Part shown: positions 25,101-40,763 of the stretch, piece by piece
How positions within the stretch are numbered: position 1 is the stretch's first letter
How the letters are laid out: every line of letters starts with the position of its first letter
Assembly (NCBI RefSeq): GCF_958979055.1
Contig: NC_084886.1
Location: 10,278,654 to 10,342,653 of the forward strand
DNA length: 64,000 bases
Reading direction: 5' to 3'
Source: Alnus glutinosa
Taxonomy: Eukaryota > Streptophyta > Magnoliopsida > Fagales > Betulaceae
Notes under the pieces: generated by a model
Seen by the model: the letters and a program-made list of their open reading frames with translations, nothing else
The model's database searches: none
What the model was told of the DNA's origin: nothing
Made by a program: the position numbers and the translations under genes

Positions 25101-25552
25101 TGACCTCTAATGAAGAAGGTGATCTTGGTCATATTTCCTGCCATTTAAATCTAACTCTGGCGTCTTCTCCAATGCAAATCAACAGAAGTCCTTATTCGGC
25201 TAGGATGCCCCAAGTAGCTGAGGAAATTGGCAAATCCCCAGATTCAAAGACTGGTACCAATGTTAAAGAATCTGATACTATTATAGGTTTTCCAAAGAGC
25301 AGAAATCCGGCTGATGACACGACTTTATCTTCCTCTCAAAGGGCTCCAAATAACAATCAAGAGCCTGCAGCTGCTCCAGTTAGAGTAAATGATGTATTTT
25401 GGGAACAGTTCCTAACTGAAAGACCAGGTTGTTCGGAAAATGAAGAGGCCATTTCTACATATAGGGCCAATCCATACGAAGAGCAAGATGATGGAAGGTC
25501 AGGCCTTGGAATTTCCAGAAATGCCAAGAACATGGAGCAGCTCACTCTTTGA
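22121..25552 (+). CDS. HSFA5: Heat-shock transcription factor, class A5-like
   Basis: Nuclear DNA-binding regulator of heat-stress genes. Two exons, 22121-22357 and 24335-25552, with a 1,977-bp GT-AG intron at the position conserved in the DNA-binding domain of plant Hsfs; product 484 residues. The DNA-binding domain (about residues 19-115) includes [28 protein letters not shown] and then [16 protein letters not shown] coiled-coil HR-A/B region follows (about 125-195), then a basic KKRR nuclear signal. The AHA activator motif [13 protein letters not shown] is at about 432-444, and the C-terminus ends MEQLTL, an export-type tail. These C-terminal features are those of HsfA5, known to bind and restrain HsfA4. 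A Gly run precedes the domain. The frame stays open 52 codons upstream, but the ATG at 22121 gives the usual N-terminus. It looks intact. Confidence 0.92.
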
Positions 25553-28500
25553 GCATCAATGTTCTGAAGTCTACTTCTGTTCTTCCAATGCTTTGTAAGA
25601 TCACATTTGATTGTTACGTGATACAAAACTTGCCATGATACTTGCCTGTTATTGGTTTGAATAAGTTCATGTCGAAATGCCACACGTTCTTGGTCGCTGC
25701 TGGTTATTATTCATGGTAGTGCCATTGTCCTGAAAAGACTGCATTAACAGTGTGGCATTGATGCGTAAAATGTAATAAGGAAACAATATTTGGTGTATAA
25801 TATAGATTTGCTACTTTTGAAATGTTAGGCAATAGCTGATTCTTCATCTGAGACCATAATTGTATAAATTCCCTTGCTCCACCTTGTAGAAAAAGTTTCT
25901 AATTTTTTTTTTTTGTGTTAAACTTGATGTGCACCTTTCTTGCCTCTTAAGAATTTACTTTTTTTCATTAGTTATTCATTTAGATATTTTCTGAACTAGC
26001 AATATAGTATATGTGCTATAATTTTTACAACGATCTAGATTTAATTTCACTTTCTCTTTCTTTCTCATGAAAAAATTGAAATTAAATTGACATTATCCCG
26101 GAGAAGTTCAGTCGTCTGGGTGGAACAAAGGAAGCATATTATAGTGATATATAAACCTATTAAGGTTTAGGTAGAAATGGAAAGGAGAACATATATAATA
26201 CAGATGCTAGTAACTTGTCATACAAATTAAAGCATGGGAAAAAGAAAATTCTTTGAAGTCAAACAGAGAATTTTGATCAAAGTTTGATGGTCACGGTAGG
26301 TAGATAGACTCACCAAAAGATTCAAAGTTTGATGGTAGATAGCTTCCCGCACAAGCAAAAATGGTTGGTCAAAAATTATACTCTGAAAAGGCATTAAATT
26401 GGCAGTGTTGTAGAAATGGCAACAATGGCGGGTTAAGTGTACGTTATATTGCAAGTGTGGCGGGACTCTTCTGTACATTTTACCTATCACACCTACCAAT
26501 GCATTATTAGTAATGCTATGCTATAAAACGACAATTTTATCACACTCCTATCTCACCTGTTGACGTGCAGCAGGAGAGAAAATACCTGTTGGAGTCCTTC
26601 TCTGCGTGGAGATCGAGTGGAATCAGTGATGACATGTCTTGAAAGGGATCCAAGCAGCATCAATAACCCTTTTGATTGATACTAGACCCTAAGAAAATAC
26701 AATTTTACTTCTAATCTTGACAAAAATTTTGAATAGAGAGAAGATTAGAGAGGACGAACCAGTATTTGGTATTTGTAAGCCATTGCCATTGCCGACTGTA
26801 CAGTGCCGCTGTAGAGACAAATTTTCAAGGTCTGCTAGCTGTCACATGATTGTACACCATTAGAGGTAAACAATTGAGAAGAAGAAATACAGTTTTTTTT
26901 GTTGCTTTCCCTTCTCGATCACTTTCATGTTTTGCTATCCACTTGCATTTCCCAAAAGATAATCCAAGTCCAAAGTAAGTCTTCTAAGTTTCCGATTACC
27001 TCATTTATCAATCCAAGTCCAAAGTGGTCTCTCATCTGTCATCTCCAAACGCACGTCATTGGCGACGCAACAAAGACACGGCCATGTGAACACTAGTACT
27101 GCAGAGAAAAATGCGAAAGCCAGGGGACACAGTTCATGTGAAACAAGTTTAACCCCATTTTGACTCTATTCGGCCCAACTGGGGGCTACTGTAATAAATA
27201 ATCCTTTTTGTCCCATTCTCTGTTTCCTTTCCTTTGCCAACAAAATATCTATTCGGACAGTGGTCCTCTTGTAATTCTAAGGAAACTCCTATTTTCATGC
27301 TTTTCAAGGATACCTCTTCTTTTCTTTTCTTTTCTTTTTTTTCACCCCCACTAAAAATTATTATTAAATTTAATGATAATTTTTAATGTTGTAAATGACG
27401 AGTCGTTTAAGTGGTTCAACAGATTTGATCTTTAAACGACCGATCGTTTATCTCTTAAAAACTTCAATGACGTGGAGTCTTATCTCTAGCAACTTTCTAG
27501 CCGCCGCCACCATCTTTTGCAATTTTTCAATCTTCGCCGTCTCCAACGACCTTCTTGTTGCTACCATCTTTGATGACTTTCTAGCCGCCACCTCCAGCAA
27601 CATTTTGACTACCACCATCTTCAGCAACCTTTTATATGACTATTGCTTCCAATCACTCATTGGCCGCCATCATTGGAAACTATATACCACTAGCTCCGCT
27701 GTTAAATCAAGCTCACGATTTGCTTTTGCTATGAATCGCACCTGATTGACCTTGGAGTCTAACATCTTGCTACTGCCACACAGGATCGTTATCACTTTCA
27801 TCAGCGGATCATCATTTCATTGACTGATTTGAAGGCCAAACTCACATTCAAAATTTGGTTCTTGCCGCACTAGATCTATGCCAACAAAATAAAATGTCAA
27901 ATCCTTTTATCTTTCCAAATGCTTCCATGAACTTCCACCTCGAGATTATAATACACTTCTATTAACTTTTCTAGCACTCAAAGAGATAGGGACGGTAAGA
28001 GAGTCAATAATATCAAAAATAACAAATGAGATACGCGAATCAAGTTCATTCTCGGGATGTTGTAGAGACAGAATAATAACTTGAGAGTCACCCTCAATAA
28101 TAAAATTCTCAAGATTAAGAAAAGTAACAACTGATAAGAGAAACTACTAAGTGCGTAATTAAGGCTTCGCCATAATTTTGACAAACAAATAGGGCTGATT
28201 TGAAAAATCGTGCTAATAATATGGCCCCGATGATAGCGACAAACCGCTGCTTGTAACGCACCAATTTTGATGCCAAAGAGGTTCCCACGGGCGAAAAGGA
28301 AAGGCACGTGCACTCTGCTTTTGGGTCTTGTAACAAATATCCATTGAATCATTCACGGTGGTTGCCGGTTGGTCCCTATCAGGCTATCATTCATAAGCTC
28401 ATGCCCACACAGCACCCAAGTAGGTGACCGTTGCACTCCACCCCTACTCCTTTTTGTTTTTACTCTACAAGCTTTTCACACGTACGCACTTTATTCAATT

Positions 28501-30002
28501 GTTCATTGAAAAAAAATCAACTAAAAATGCATAAAATCATGAATAAATAAAATAAAAAAAAAAGTATTTTAATTACAACAATAACAAATTCTTAAATAGT
28601 TTTTGAAATTAATTCTTTTTAACCCAAAAAAAAAAAAAAAAAAACTCATACCATTGAGTTCTTTTCTCTTTTACCAATAAGATTTACGCTCTCCCATACA
28701 ATATTAATCTTTTTTTTTTAATTATCTTTAATTTAGTTAAAAATTAATTTATTTTATATGAGTGTACATTAAAGAGAATAATTTTAAAGACAAGCTGTTT
28801 TTTGTTTATTATTTCTAAAACAATTTCTGACATGGACAAAGAATTCAATCAAAGCAGAGAAAATACAAATATTCTTAAAATTTCCTCAAAATAGATGGAA
28901 GTTGACTAAGGAATGCTCAAATGTAATGCTAAAACATCAAATTAACACAATTCTGCAGTGGGTATGAAGCTAAAAATGTTTCTTCATCGTACTTGCAAAT
29001 TTTTACCATACATCACTATAGTTAGCACCACTAGCAATATTTTCACATTTTCCTTCCATTTGGAGAATCTTCTTTGAGACTAGAGAATGAATTGCTACAT
29101 GTAGGGCTCTAATTGAACCGAACCAAGCCAATTACTAAATGTTTAAATTCGGTTCGTTTAATTTTTTTTTTGAACATAAGTCGAGCTCGAGCTTATCACC
29201 GAACCAGATAATCTGTTCAAATTCTATTCATTTATTTTTTAAATGAACTTGAACTTGTTCACGAGTTACTTAATTTATTTAGTTATTCCATATATAAAGT
29301 AAATGTCGCAATTGTTTAATTTTTAAAAAAACTAATACTAATTATTAGTAACTTAATTATGGTTTTAAGATTTATTGTTTGAGTAATTAAAAATATTAAC
29401 TCAAATCTTAAATAATCTCATCTCAATTTTATATATTTATCGTATAGTATATTTATACATTCATATACACACAAATGCACTTATATTTATATCTAGACTT
29501 ACAATTATAATAATTCAACTTATATATATTATATTACGAAAAACATTTTTTTAAAATACTTAACATGTTCTCATTACAAAGTTTAAAATAATATAAATGA
29601 AGTTATATAAGCTTATACGAGTCATGCCGAGCCTAAATCTATACTAGCCTAAATTTTTTCCTCAAGCTCCATTCGTTTAATAAACGAACAAATCCTAATC
29701 CGAGCCAAATCCGAGCATTTAAAAGAAAAGAAAAGAAAAAATTATTTTCATCTTCAAACGATTCAAACGATCCAAAAGAACAAGTGGGACGGGGGGACTG
29801 GCACTCATCCGTTGATGCTCCACAGCTCATGGCCTTGAGTCTTGCTAATGATTTCAGAACCTACAATACTTGGAACAGTAGGCCAAGTCATGTTCCATTT
29901 ATGACCCTCCAACAACCAAGAATCGAACTTTCACAATTGACAACACAAACACAAACTGAAAACAAGAATAATAGTCCACACACACACACAGGAAACAAAA
30001 AA
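25553..30002. other. Intergenic region between HSFA5 and RALF
   Basis: No gene is recognised. The first 300-400 bp should hold the HSFA5 3' UTR. Short frames near 27395-27745 and 27978-28352 show no family features. From about 29102 a stretch starting TAGGGCTCTAAT and rich in GAACCGAACC/GAGCTCGAG words looks like a decayed hAT-type element, but no matching right end was found. The RALF promoter and 5' leader fall in the last few hundred bases. Confidence 0.5.
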
Positions 30003-30383
30003 ATGTCGAAACCCAGCCTCTTTCCCGTGACCTTTCTTTACCTAGTACTGTTTTTCCTCCACACCCAACTCTCATTCTGCAACAGGGTCTCGGTTCTAGG
30101 CCTGGATTCACTGAAAAACAGTGAAATGGATGTAATGGTGAAAAGGGGTTGCTCCCAAACGATCGGTGAGTGCTTAACTGAGACAGAAATGGATTCAGAG
30201 ACCAATCGGAGGGTTCTGGCGATGCAGAAGAAGTTTATAAGCTATGAGACACTGAGGAGGGACATGACTCCATGCGCAAATCCAGGGGCTCCGTACTACA
30301 ATTGCCATTCTGGAGTGGCAAATCCTTACAATAGAGGTTGTGAAGTCATTACTCGATGTGCAAGAGGTATCATCAAAACTTGA
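30003..30383 (+). CDS. RALF-like secreted peptide precursor
   Basis: Precursor of a rapid alkalinization factor, a secreted peptide hormone perceived by FERONIA-type receptor kinases. Single exon, 126 residues, typical for the family. Visible parts: a hydrophobic signal peptide (about residues 5-26), an acidic propeptide, a subtilase-type RRVL site at 69-72 (RRXL consensus), then a mature peptide of about 54 residues. The mature part begins near FISYETL (78-84), the receptor-binding YISY-like motif, here with Phe first. It holds four cysteines (91, 101, 113, 119) in the family spacing, around the conserved YYNC and NPYNRGC. The ATG at 30003 begins the signal peptide; an open frame upstream (from 29784) is not needed. 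It looks intact. Which RALF subgroup is not determined. Confidence 0.93.
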   Translation: MSKPSLFPVTFLYLVLFFLHTQLSFCNRVSVLGLDSLKNSEMDVMVKRGCSQTIGECLTETEMDSETNRRVLAMQKKFISYETLRRDMTPCANPGAPYYNCHSGVANPYNRGCEVITRCARGIIKT

Positions 30384-30868
30384 TGATAGTATGGAGAAAT
30401 TCAAGCACTTCCCTTCTTTTTTTTCCTTTTTTTTGTGTTTTGTTGTTGGGGTATTAACAATGATTGTACATTTTAGACCTTTCTTTTCATTCGCTATATA
30501 AATGTATGCAAAGCTTTATTTTAGGGGGAGATCTAGTGGGATCTTTCCAGAAATAAGAATATAGGCGTAATGCTTGTTAGCCGAATTGATGAGTAGTGCT
30601 ACATCTACATTTCACTTTTTTGTACTCTTTTCTAGAGGATATTTAGTGTGTTTTCTCCCTTTTTTAAGGTGTAAATTAGAGGAAGAACCCAGTCCGTATA
30701 ATATTGCTCCTTTTAAAAAAATAATTTACAGAAGTTTCAGTCAAAGACATGACCATAAAATTTGAGCTGGTTCTTGGATTGTTTCTGACTAATTCCTCCC
30801 TTTTGGCTAGATTGAGAACTTCACAACTTAAAAGCTAAATTTGCCAGAAGATATATTGTGATTAGATA

Positions 30869-30899
<31 letters not shown>

Positions 30900-33094
30900 G
30901 GTGGATGTTTAAAGTGGAAAACAGGATGATTGCATCAGCATTTAAGACTGAAGATTAGACTAATATTAGCTGGCCTGTCTTTTTCAAATTCAATCTAACT
31001 TAGGGTTACTTTGGCACCTTACCCCACTCCACCCTGTGCCATTCAATCCGATTCCTTTTCCACCATGCCATGCCCAAGGTCGAAGGACATGCCGGCTTTG
31101 GTGTCTTTATGGGAATCAAATGTTTATCTTCATTGTAAAGTAGCCCAAGATGCAAAGTAAAGCTGTTCATTATATCGCATGTTTTGATTTAAGGGGTAAT
31201 ATCCATTTGCCTCATAAAAAAATTGAGGATAGCCTCATTAACATGTACAGTGGTGGGAGCCATAAGCTGTTCTGCTTTAGTGCTATATGCTTCACTCTGC
31301 TTTCCACTATCCTCTAAATCAAAGAATTCATTTCCTGCTGTGAGAAGGAAATATTGCTAACTTTTACTCAGGAATTGGAGGCTGGAACTTCTCAAACTAG
31401 CTTCACTCACAATTGCTAGGCACTAACACCAATACCTTCAAAAGAGTTCAACATTGTCCTCAAAATCGGTCACAGATTTCAGATTCTATGCAGTATTGTT
31501 CTGCCTGTTTTAATTTTCCAGTAGAGATAATCAACGATGTCCTCATGTGGTTCTTCTGAGCTATGCATCTAGATGATCTTTTCTTTAAGATGAGGTTATT
31601 TTTCTCTTTGGGATTTCATTTTTTCTACATAATGCATAGCAATTTGTGGATTCTGGGTCTAGGTTCTGAATTTTTCCTAAGGGCTTACAAAAACTTTGCA
31701 TGCTTCTGAAATAATAAGATGGTGATCAGTTAAACGTAACTTTTTCTGTGGTGGTGCTAATGCCATATGATAGAAATATAACATGGCTTGTAGTGATCAT
31801 GATACCTATCAAAATAAATCTTAACTTGATATCTTTCTATGCCATTTGGCAAATTTAGATTTTATGGATCCTTTGATAAAATACTCACCTGACCTCGAAA
31901 ATATTGCTGGATATGCATAGTTTCTCCTTTTCTTTCTTTCTTCCCCCTCGAGTTTAACAATTGTTGGTGCATAATCACCACTCATTTCTATTATGTTTTC
32001 TCCCTGGATTGATGACCCAATTGATCAATGTGATCCCTTGTGCATCAAATTGCCGGACACAGTTGAATGACAATGATCTTGTATGTAGTAGTACCTTAGG
32101 CTGCCTCAGCAAGCTCACCCTAATTACCCAACACTCATGCATGTCCTACATGTTTAATTCCAAGACCTTCACGTTGTATGATACTTGATTGCTCATAAGC
32201 CTCATATTATACACTTTTTTGAGTCCTCATAGATTATTTCCTTTCCAATATTGTTTATTGTTTTTATTCCATCTGCTAGTTTCAATGTGGTTTCTGTGAC
32301 TCTATGCAATTCATACTAATAAGCAAATCATCTCGGGGAAATTCCTAGCAGCTCTTTGTTACAATTCCCTTAAATCTATCCTCCTCTATTTGGAAACTTA
32401 TTATTCTCCTCCTTTTTATTTGCACTTTCCTTTATCTAATGTAATTTTCATTCAATAAGATATCTTAGAAGATGATGTTGAGAATGCAGCTGTGAGTGTA
32501 GAAAGGTTCAAGTCCCACATTAGAAAGATGTCATAAGTGTAAGTGATTAATATAGCATAATTGGGCTCAAACCCATAAGCTTAAGCTTTTTGAGGACGGT
32601 TCCTCTATCGTTCATGTGGTGTATTTGGAATTATGAAGATTGTGATAGATCAGTGATCGAGTTAAAAAGCTATTATGTCAAATCTCTCTATGCTTTGGAT
32701 GGCTGCTTAAAATAGTTCTTCCTAGTTGGGTACCTTTCTTGTATACTCTGCACAGGAGCCGTTGTAATGGAACCTCTTATCCCTAGCGAGAATGCTGCTA
32801 TGCAGGAAATCCATTTGTGAAATGGTTTGCCATGTAGGTATAACTGTGTAGGTAACTTCCTTTCTTCAATTAAGTGCATATCGTCAACCAAAAAACCTTG
32901 TAATTTCTTCCCACCAAATTGCTAAGGAAGCTTTGGGAGAGATTTTGTCAATGTGATCATAACATTTAGACACTTGTCACAAAGTTCTTCCAATGTTTTT
33001 AATCTTAATGAGCCTAAACATGCCCTGGCAAGGTTGCATTGGTTGTGTTCTTCATGTTGAACTGGATTTCCTAAACGCCTTAACTTTATGAGAA
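30384..33094. other. Gene-free region downstream of RALF
   Basis: No gene is recognised. There is a (TA)n run at about 30875-30897. Around 32505-32590, CAAGTCCCACATTAG and GGGCTCAAACCCATAAGC resemble fragments of a copia-type LTR, too short to bound. Two - strand frames (32688-32891 and 32922-33119) show no known motif. Confidence 0.4.
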
Positions 33095-34366
33095 TGTTAC
33101 AAACCTGAATGTCAAGCATGCAACGGGATAAAATTAGGGTAGGTTTTTAGAGGGAATCTGTGTCTCCTTTAATCGTAAGTTTGGATAATAAATTATCTGA
33201 ATGCCTTTATTATTATTCTGTCAATCTTTAAATAGGCCTACAATCAGATAAAATAACAATAAACGCCTAATCTTATAATATTAATGATGGCGTTTCAGAA
33301 TGTCTATTTATCCACTCTTCCATCACGGTTTATAGGGCAACCACCATTAGAATCTATCTTGATATTTGACTTTTCAAGTACTTCAAGAGCTTGCAAGCGG
33401 AAATTGTGAGCGCCACGGTTGGAAATGAAAGCAGCCAGCAAGGGCATTCTCTGTCTTTGGCTGGCACTGATGCCATGATATCATACTTGGCCCACAAAAA
33501 ATATCAAACAGGCATCAGATTAGACCCTCTCTTCTTGGACACCGACGAAAGCCCATTACAGCTCTCTTGGTCTTCGTTGTCGTCCCCGTTTTTTATTTCT
33601 TTGGATTTGAGAAAAATACCCATCAAATCAAAACCCCCTATCGCATCGCACGGGTTCTCTGTAACGCATGGTATATTATCACACAAAGCCTACTCATCTT
33701 CCCCTTGCTCGGCCGTACACGCCAGTTACAGGGCGACTGGGCTTGGGCTTGGGCATGGGTTGCAAGAGGTGCGCCTGTTTTGCCACGCACGGCCATGCAT
33801 TTCTTCTTGGATTTTTTTTCTCCTACATACTCTCCGGGCGGCTTCTCAATCAAGGTGCAGACAACTCCGTGTTACATGGCCACGCTTGGGGTTGGGGCTT
33901 CATTGTGATGGTAATGCGATTGGTTTTGTGTAGTTAGGGCCAAACAAGGTGGTGGGGTTCTCAGGTTGACTGGGTTGTGGCTAGAATCGGTTGGTGGTTT
34001 TGGTTGTGATAATGGTGGAGATGGCATTGTTGGTGGCTCCAAGGGGGGCATTCATTGTGCAGATCATCTCTTTTACTTGCTTATCATTTGTTCCATGCTA
34101 GTGTTGAGATAATTCATTTTTTGCTCTATATGATCTAGCCAGTCATCCGCCATAATTGGCTCTAACACCATTTATTACGAACCTGAATGTCAAGCGCATA
34201 ATGGGATAAAATTATTTTAAGTTTTTAGAGAGAACCTGAGCCTCCTTCAAACATTCAAACAGAAGTTTAGATTTATAAATTCTCTAGATGCCTTTATTAT
34301 CCATATGCCAATCTCTAAATAGACTTACAATTAGATAAAATAACAATAAGCCTAATCTTAAAAACA
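33095..34366 (-). mobile_element. Deleted LTR-retrotransposon remnant
   Basis: Two direct repeats of about 190 bp (33095-33281 and 34173-34366) share AACCTGAATGTCAAGC and AGATAAAATAACAATAA. Beside the right copy the - strand reads TGGTGTTAGAGCC, a degenerate Met-tRNA primer site. It is followed at 34153 by an ATG and a short gag-like start (WLDHIEQKMNYLNTSMEQM) that soon meets a stop. The rest of the interior, about 800 bp, has no recognisable pol, so most of the element is gone or replaced. No target-site duplication was found. Confidence 0.6.
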
Positions 34367-34735
34367 ACCTCTAAACCTTGTTAGATGAAGTCCTACTTTA
34401 ACATAATTTCTCTTAATATGGTGCCCCAAAATTCTATCCGTAATTAAGAATCTAACCTGATAAATGTAGTCAGCCGTTATGATGAATGTATGGCTACACG
34501 GGGTGGGCTGGATTCAAGGTTAAAAGGCAGTATGCCAATTAAAACAGCTCCTGATATTTGGAGTTTCTAGCACCCTCTCAAACCAAACTTGATTTTTCTT
34601 TAACGTTTGATTCAATAACATCCGAGTCCTCTGTTTATAGACTAAATCTCTTAATTCCTTATTTATCTGACAAATAATTAACATTAACTAAAACAAAAAT
34701 TATAACATTCGAGCTTCTTGAATCTTGATCGCTTT

Positions 34736-35778
34736 TGTTAGAACAGATTTCTGTTTGGTGACATGTAGATCTTTGATTCGTCTTGTCCTTGGTAACCTGC
34801 AAAGAACAAACAATACGTCAAAAAGACGTCCCCTCTCTGATACCCAAGTCAATGGACAATTTTGAAAAGTATTAAGAGTCGGGATTTTTGAGTATATTTT
34901 AGTATATATTTGTACCTGCTGTAGCAACCTTTTTATAGGCATATAGTTCTGAGACTACTTGGAGTGCTCTACTACACTTCTATCAAAAGTATGTTCCCAT
35001 ATTGTGGGATTTAGACTGATTTTCTTGCAGTTTAGTTTGAGTAGGACACTTAATCTTCATAAGATATTTGAATAATGTATCTTATCCTATGTGTTCTAGA
35101 TATATCTTTCAAGGTGTTATAGGACTCTGCTAAACCCTAGTGACTGAGCGTGTTAAGTTGGGCCAGCAAGATCAACTAGGTACTGGTTCGGGTATAGGCC
35201 CATTTAGCTTAGGGGATGATAATCAAAAGATCTCCTACCTGCGTCAACACAGCAATCTTTATTTTTTGACAATCTTCTACTCGGGATACTCAAGCCATCT
35301 CGGCCTTGGGAAGTTCTTTCCATCTCGGCCTCGGGATCTTTTGTTGCTTCTGGAGCTTTCAGTTATCTCGATATCCTTGAGTCTTGGTAAATTTCATCCT
35401 CAGGATCTTTTGTACTATCTTTCAAACTCGAAAAATTTCTCAGACTCTTTTTTTTTTTCCCATACCCTTCTTGTCATGGTTCATGGTAGGAAGCTTCTTG
35501 ACAATGAATAAGGTTTCTTGAGAGTTTTTTCTTCGAATTCATGGGTCATATCTTGGGATTGGACCTCATATTTCTGGCATGTAGATCATGTAGGATACTG
35601 CTATGTGTATCATTCAGCAATGACCCCCCAATCCTGATGCAGACTTATCACTTAGGTTTTTGTGATTCGGTTTATGAGTTGTCTCCCCACATGATTTCTT
35701 TTGTAGGGATTGTCTCCCCGTATGATTTTTTGCCATGATTTTTGCCAAAGCAAGACCCTTGAAATCTGTTAGAACAGA

Positions 35779-35827
<49 letters not shown>

Positions 35828-37739
35828 AATAATGATTAGTTTGCATACCTGAGTTGATAGACCGGTTTTCAACCACTATGGTTGTTGGCATTTAATGATG
35901 TTTGGAGCCTTGGCCAAGGCTTTGGGTGCTCGAACTAGTGTCAAGGCTTTGGATGCTCGGACTGGTGTTGAGGCTTTAGTGGTCCGAGGCTTACAGTGGC
36001 TCGGGGCTTATGGTGGCCCGAGACTTATGGCGGCTTGGCTTGTGTCGGGGCCTTTTTGTGCTCAAATCATGTCGAGTAATCTCGAGGCAGGATGAGGCTG
36101 TAATGCTCGAATCGTGCCGAGTAATCTCGAGGCAGGATTAGGCGGTTTGACCCATCATGCCGATTGACTCAAGGTGTGAAGGATTTCTCCGACTCAAATC
36201 TTGTCGATTAAATCGAAGCATGATGACGAGCCCTTTCATTTGGCACATCATGCCGATTGACTCGGACTTCTCCGACTCAACTCATGTCAATTAAAGCGAT
36301 GCATGAGGTTGAGCCCTTTTATTTGGCCGACTTGAATCATGTCAATTTTTATCGAGGCATGACGTCTAGCCCTTTCAATTGGCCGACTCGAAATTAGGTC
36401 GATTAAATCGAGGAGACTACTTGGAGTGCTCTTATGCACTTCTATCAGGAGTCTGTTCCCCATGTTGTGGGATTTAGACCGATCTTCTTTTTCTTTTCTT
36501 TTTTTGAACGGAAACGATAATCTATTATTGATATGGTAAACAGCCCAAGGCTTACAACTTGAAAATAAGGGACAAGCCCACCATTCTCTAAACCAGAAGA
36601 ATCTGGCTTAATAAACAGCTGCCAAAGCAGAAATACAACTTTTTGAGCCTCTTTTAACGCTCACTTTCTAAAGAAAAGAGACTAGATCTAGCAATTAGCC
36701 AACAAATATTCCCATAAAAATTGAACCCAACACAAGCAGACTGTGACCCAAGAAAAGAGAAGAAAAAAAAAACACACGACACTGAAGCAGAAACCACCCA
36801 AAAACAAGCTGCCGGCAGTGGAGGAAAAGGGCCAAGAAGCCGGACGGCGGCGCGTGAAGGACACGCGCCGACACCGGCGCCACCCAGACGGAGGACCAAC
36901 GTTGGCCGACCGAAAACCGCCGAGATCGGCCAAAAAGAAGCGGCGCATGGCCCACACGAGCACCAAAAAGCAAACCACGCGCCGGTCAACGGTGACCGAC
37001 AAGGCCGGATCTAGCGGCGGCTGGGGCGGAAGGCGGCGGAGAACGCGGCAAGGGGGCGCGTGTCAGTCAGAAGTGGGCGAGGAAGAGCAGATCTGGCTTC
37101 CAAAATCTAAAAAAAAAAAAAAAAAAAAGGTGAAAGAACGGCCAAAAACATCCCGCGGACGACACGAACGCTCAGCCAATTCCCCAAAGAAGACAACTTG
37201 AGATGAAAATTCCTGTCAAACAAAAGAAAACAAACAAATAACGACACATAAAACCACCATAGCCCAGAAAGGCTAGGGGAAGATTAGCCTCCACCGGATC
37301 TAGCCGGAAGGAACAAAAGCTCCACAACCCTAAAGGTTAGGAAAAAAACTAACCCCGCTGAACCAACTCAGGGGGAACAAAAAAATCTCTGACTCACGAG
37401 GAGTTAGAGGGAAATCACCACCGGAAGGGGGAGGCAAGAAAACCATCTCCTCCCAGAGAAAACCATGCTCTCAAGAAGTGCTCCTCTCCTCTCTCCGTTC
37501 CTATATGTATTTAGACCAATCTTCTAATAGTTTAGTTTGAGTAAGACACTAACTCTTCATAGGATATTTGAATAATATATTTTATTTCATGTGTTCTAGA
37601 TATAACCTTCAAGGTATTACAAGACTCTGTTAAACCTTAGTGAATAAGCGGGTCAAATTGAACCAGCAAGATCAACTAGGTCCTAGTTTAGGTATAGGCC
37701 CATTTAGCTTAAGGGAGGGGATGATAATTTCCCCCAACA
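34736..37739. mobile_element. LTR-element complex with GCTTT target duplication
   Basis: The outer ends TGTTAGAACAG and CCCCCAACA are flanked by an exact 5-bp duplication GCTTT (34731-34735 and 37740-37744). Two related LTR-like copies lie inside, one from 34736 and one from 35767. They share GAGACTACTTGGAGTGCTC, TGTGGGATTTAGAC and GCAAGATCAACTAGGT. The second holds degenerate direct subrepeats (35900-36400, around CATGCCGATTGACTC) and is split by the insertion at 36489-37508. No coding sequence is recognised, so it may be a non-autonomous element. The inner edge of the first LTR is unclear. Confidence 0.65.
36489..37508 (-). mobile_element. Non-LTR retroposon (LINE-derived) nested in an LTR
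   Basis: The insertion is flanked by a 17-bp target duplication with one mismatch (36472-36488 and 37509-37525, beginning ATTTAGACC). It starts with a T/C-rich tract, so the - strand ends in a poly(A)-like tail. Long target duplications and a 3' A tail are marks of L1-type insertion. The body (1,020 bp) is GC-rich in the middle and has no reverse-transcriptase motif; the frames seen there are compositional. Probably a non-autonomous or internally deleted LINE. Confidence 0.75.
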
Positions 37740-37744
37740 GCTTT

Positions 37745-38528
37745 CCTTTCGAAACATCTCAAAATGAAATAGACTTTAAAGTCACTTTTTTCCCTTATCT
37801 TTTACTCATCACTATTTTTCTTTTTTTTCAAGAAAAAGCAAAGTAGATAGGGAGCAGTGAGTAAAGGAAGGAGACAAATATATCCTCTCTGTAGAAACAA
37901 ATTATTAGAGATTATCATTTAACAATAGTCAAAAAGATAACTAGATAAGCATGAAACAAAATTCCACACGATTTGACTTTAACCTACTACCATCATCCAC
38001 ACCGTGGCATGGATTACCAATTGGATGCTGGGTCATGATTTCCACGTTATATGCGTTTTCTGTCATACTCGCACGTTTGTTTGTGAGTGGAGAAGAAGAT
38101 GCAGAAAGAAAAATAATGTAATACTGTCCTATTTATAAAACAAAAAAAGTCAAGAAACAATAATGTTACCAAAACAAATCAATAACCTGAGGAAAATAGT
38201 AGTTCTTTTTTTTTTTTTCTTCTTTTCGATGATAACAAAGGCAGCGAAACTCAAAAGAGCAGCTGCTGCAAAGCCTGCAATATAATCACACACAGCCCCA
38301 TCCATCCTTATTCATTCAAACCCCAGGTCTTCTTTCAACAGAGACCAATCGATTTCTTTCTTCCCATACATTCCACCGCCAAACACAACAAAAAAAAAAA
38401 AAAAAAAAAAAACCTAGAAGAAACAAAACCTACGATCCTACTACAAATCCTCGAATAGTAAAAGAAACGATCAAACCAAATATCAAATATATTTGTTCTC
38501 TCTCCATCTGTCGTTGTTCGTGAGCCTC
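37745..38528. other. Gene-free stretch downstream of SAHH
   Basis: AT-rich DNA with a poly(A) run at about 38389-38411 (+ strand). On the - strand the part just below 38528 should be the SAHH 3' UTR. Nothing else is recognised. Confidence 0.5.
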
Positions 38529-40669
<2,141 letters not shown>

Positions 40670-40754
40670 TTTCAACGAAGTGGGAGATTAGAAGATGGGT
40701 GATTGGGTTGAAGGTGGGAGTTGTGAACGAGGGTGAGTGTGAGAGTAAGAGGTC

Positions 40755-40763
40755 TTATAAATA
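40755..40763 (-). promoter_or_regulatory. TATA box of SAHH
   Basis: The - strand reads TATTTATAA about 90 bp upstream of the start codon, followed by a pyrimidine-rich CTCTTACTCTCACACTCACCC leader. Position and sequence fit a plant core promoter. Confidence 0.65.

Noticed and set aside
33391..33933. 180-codon + strand frame within the LTR remnant
   Set aside because: No recognisable domain, irregular composition and overlapping frames on both strands; not enough to call a gene.
36721..37201. Arg/Lys-rich + strand frames of about 100-150 codons
   Set aside because: They arise from the GC-rich middle of the nested retroposon and have no motif or start context.
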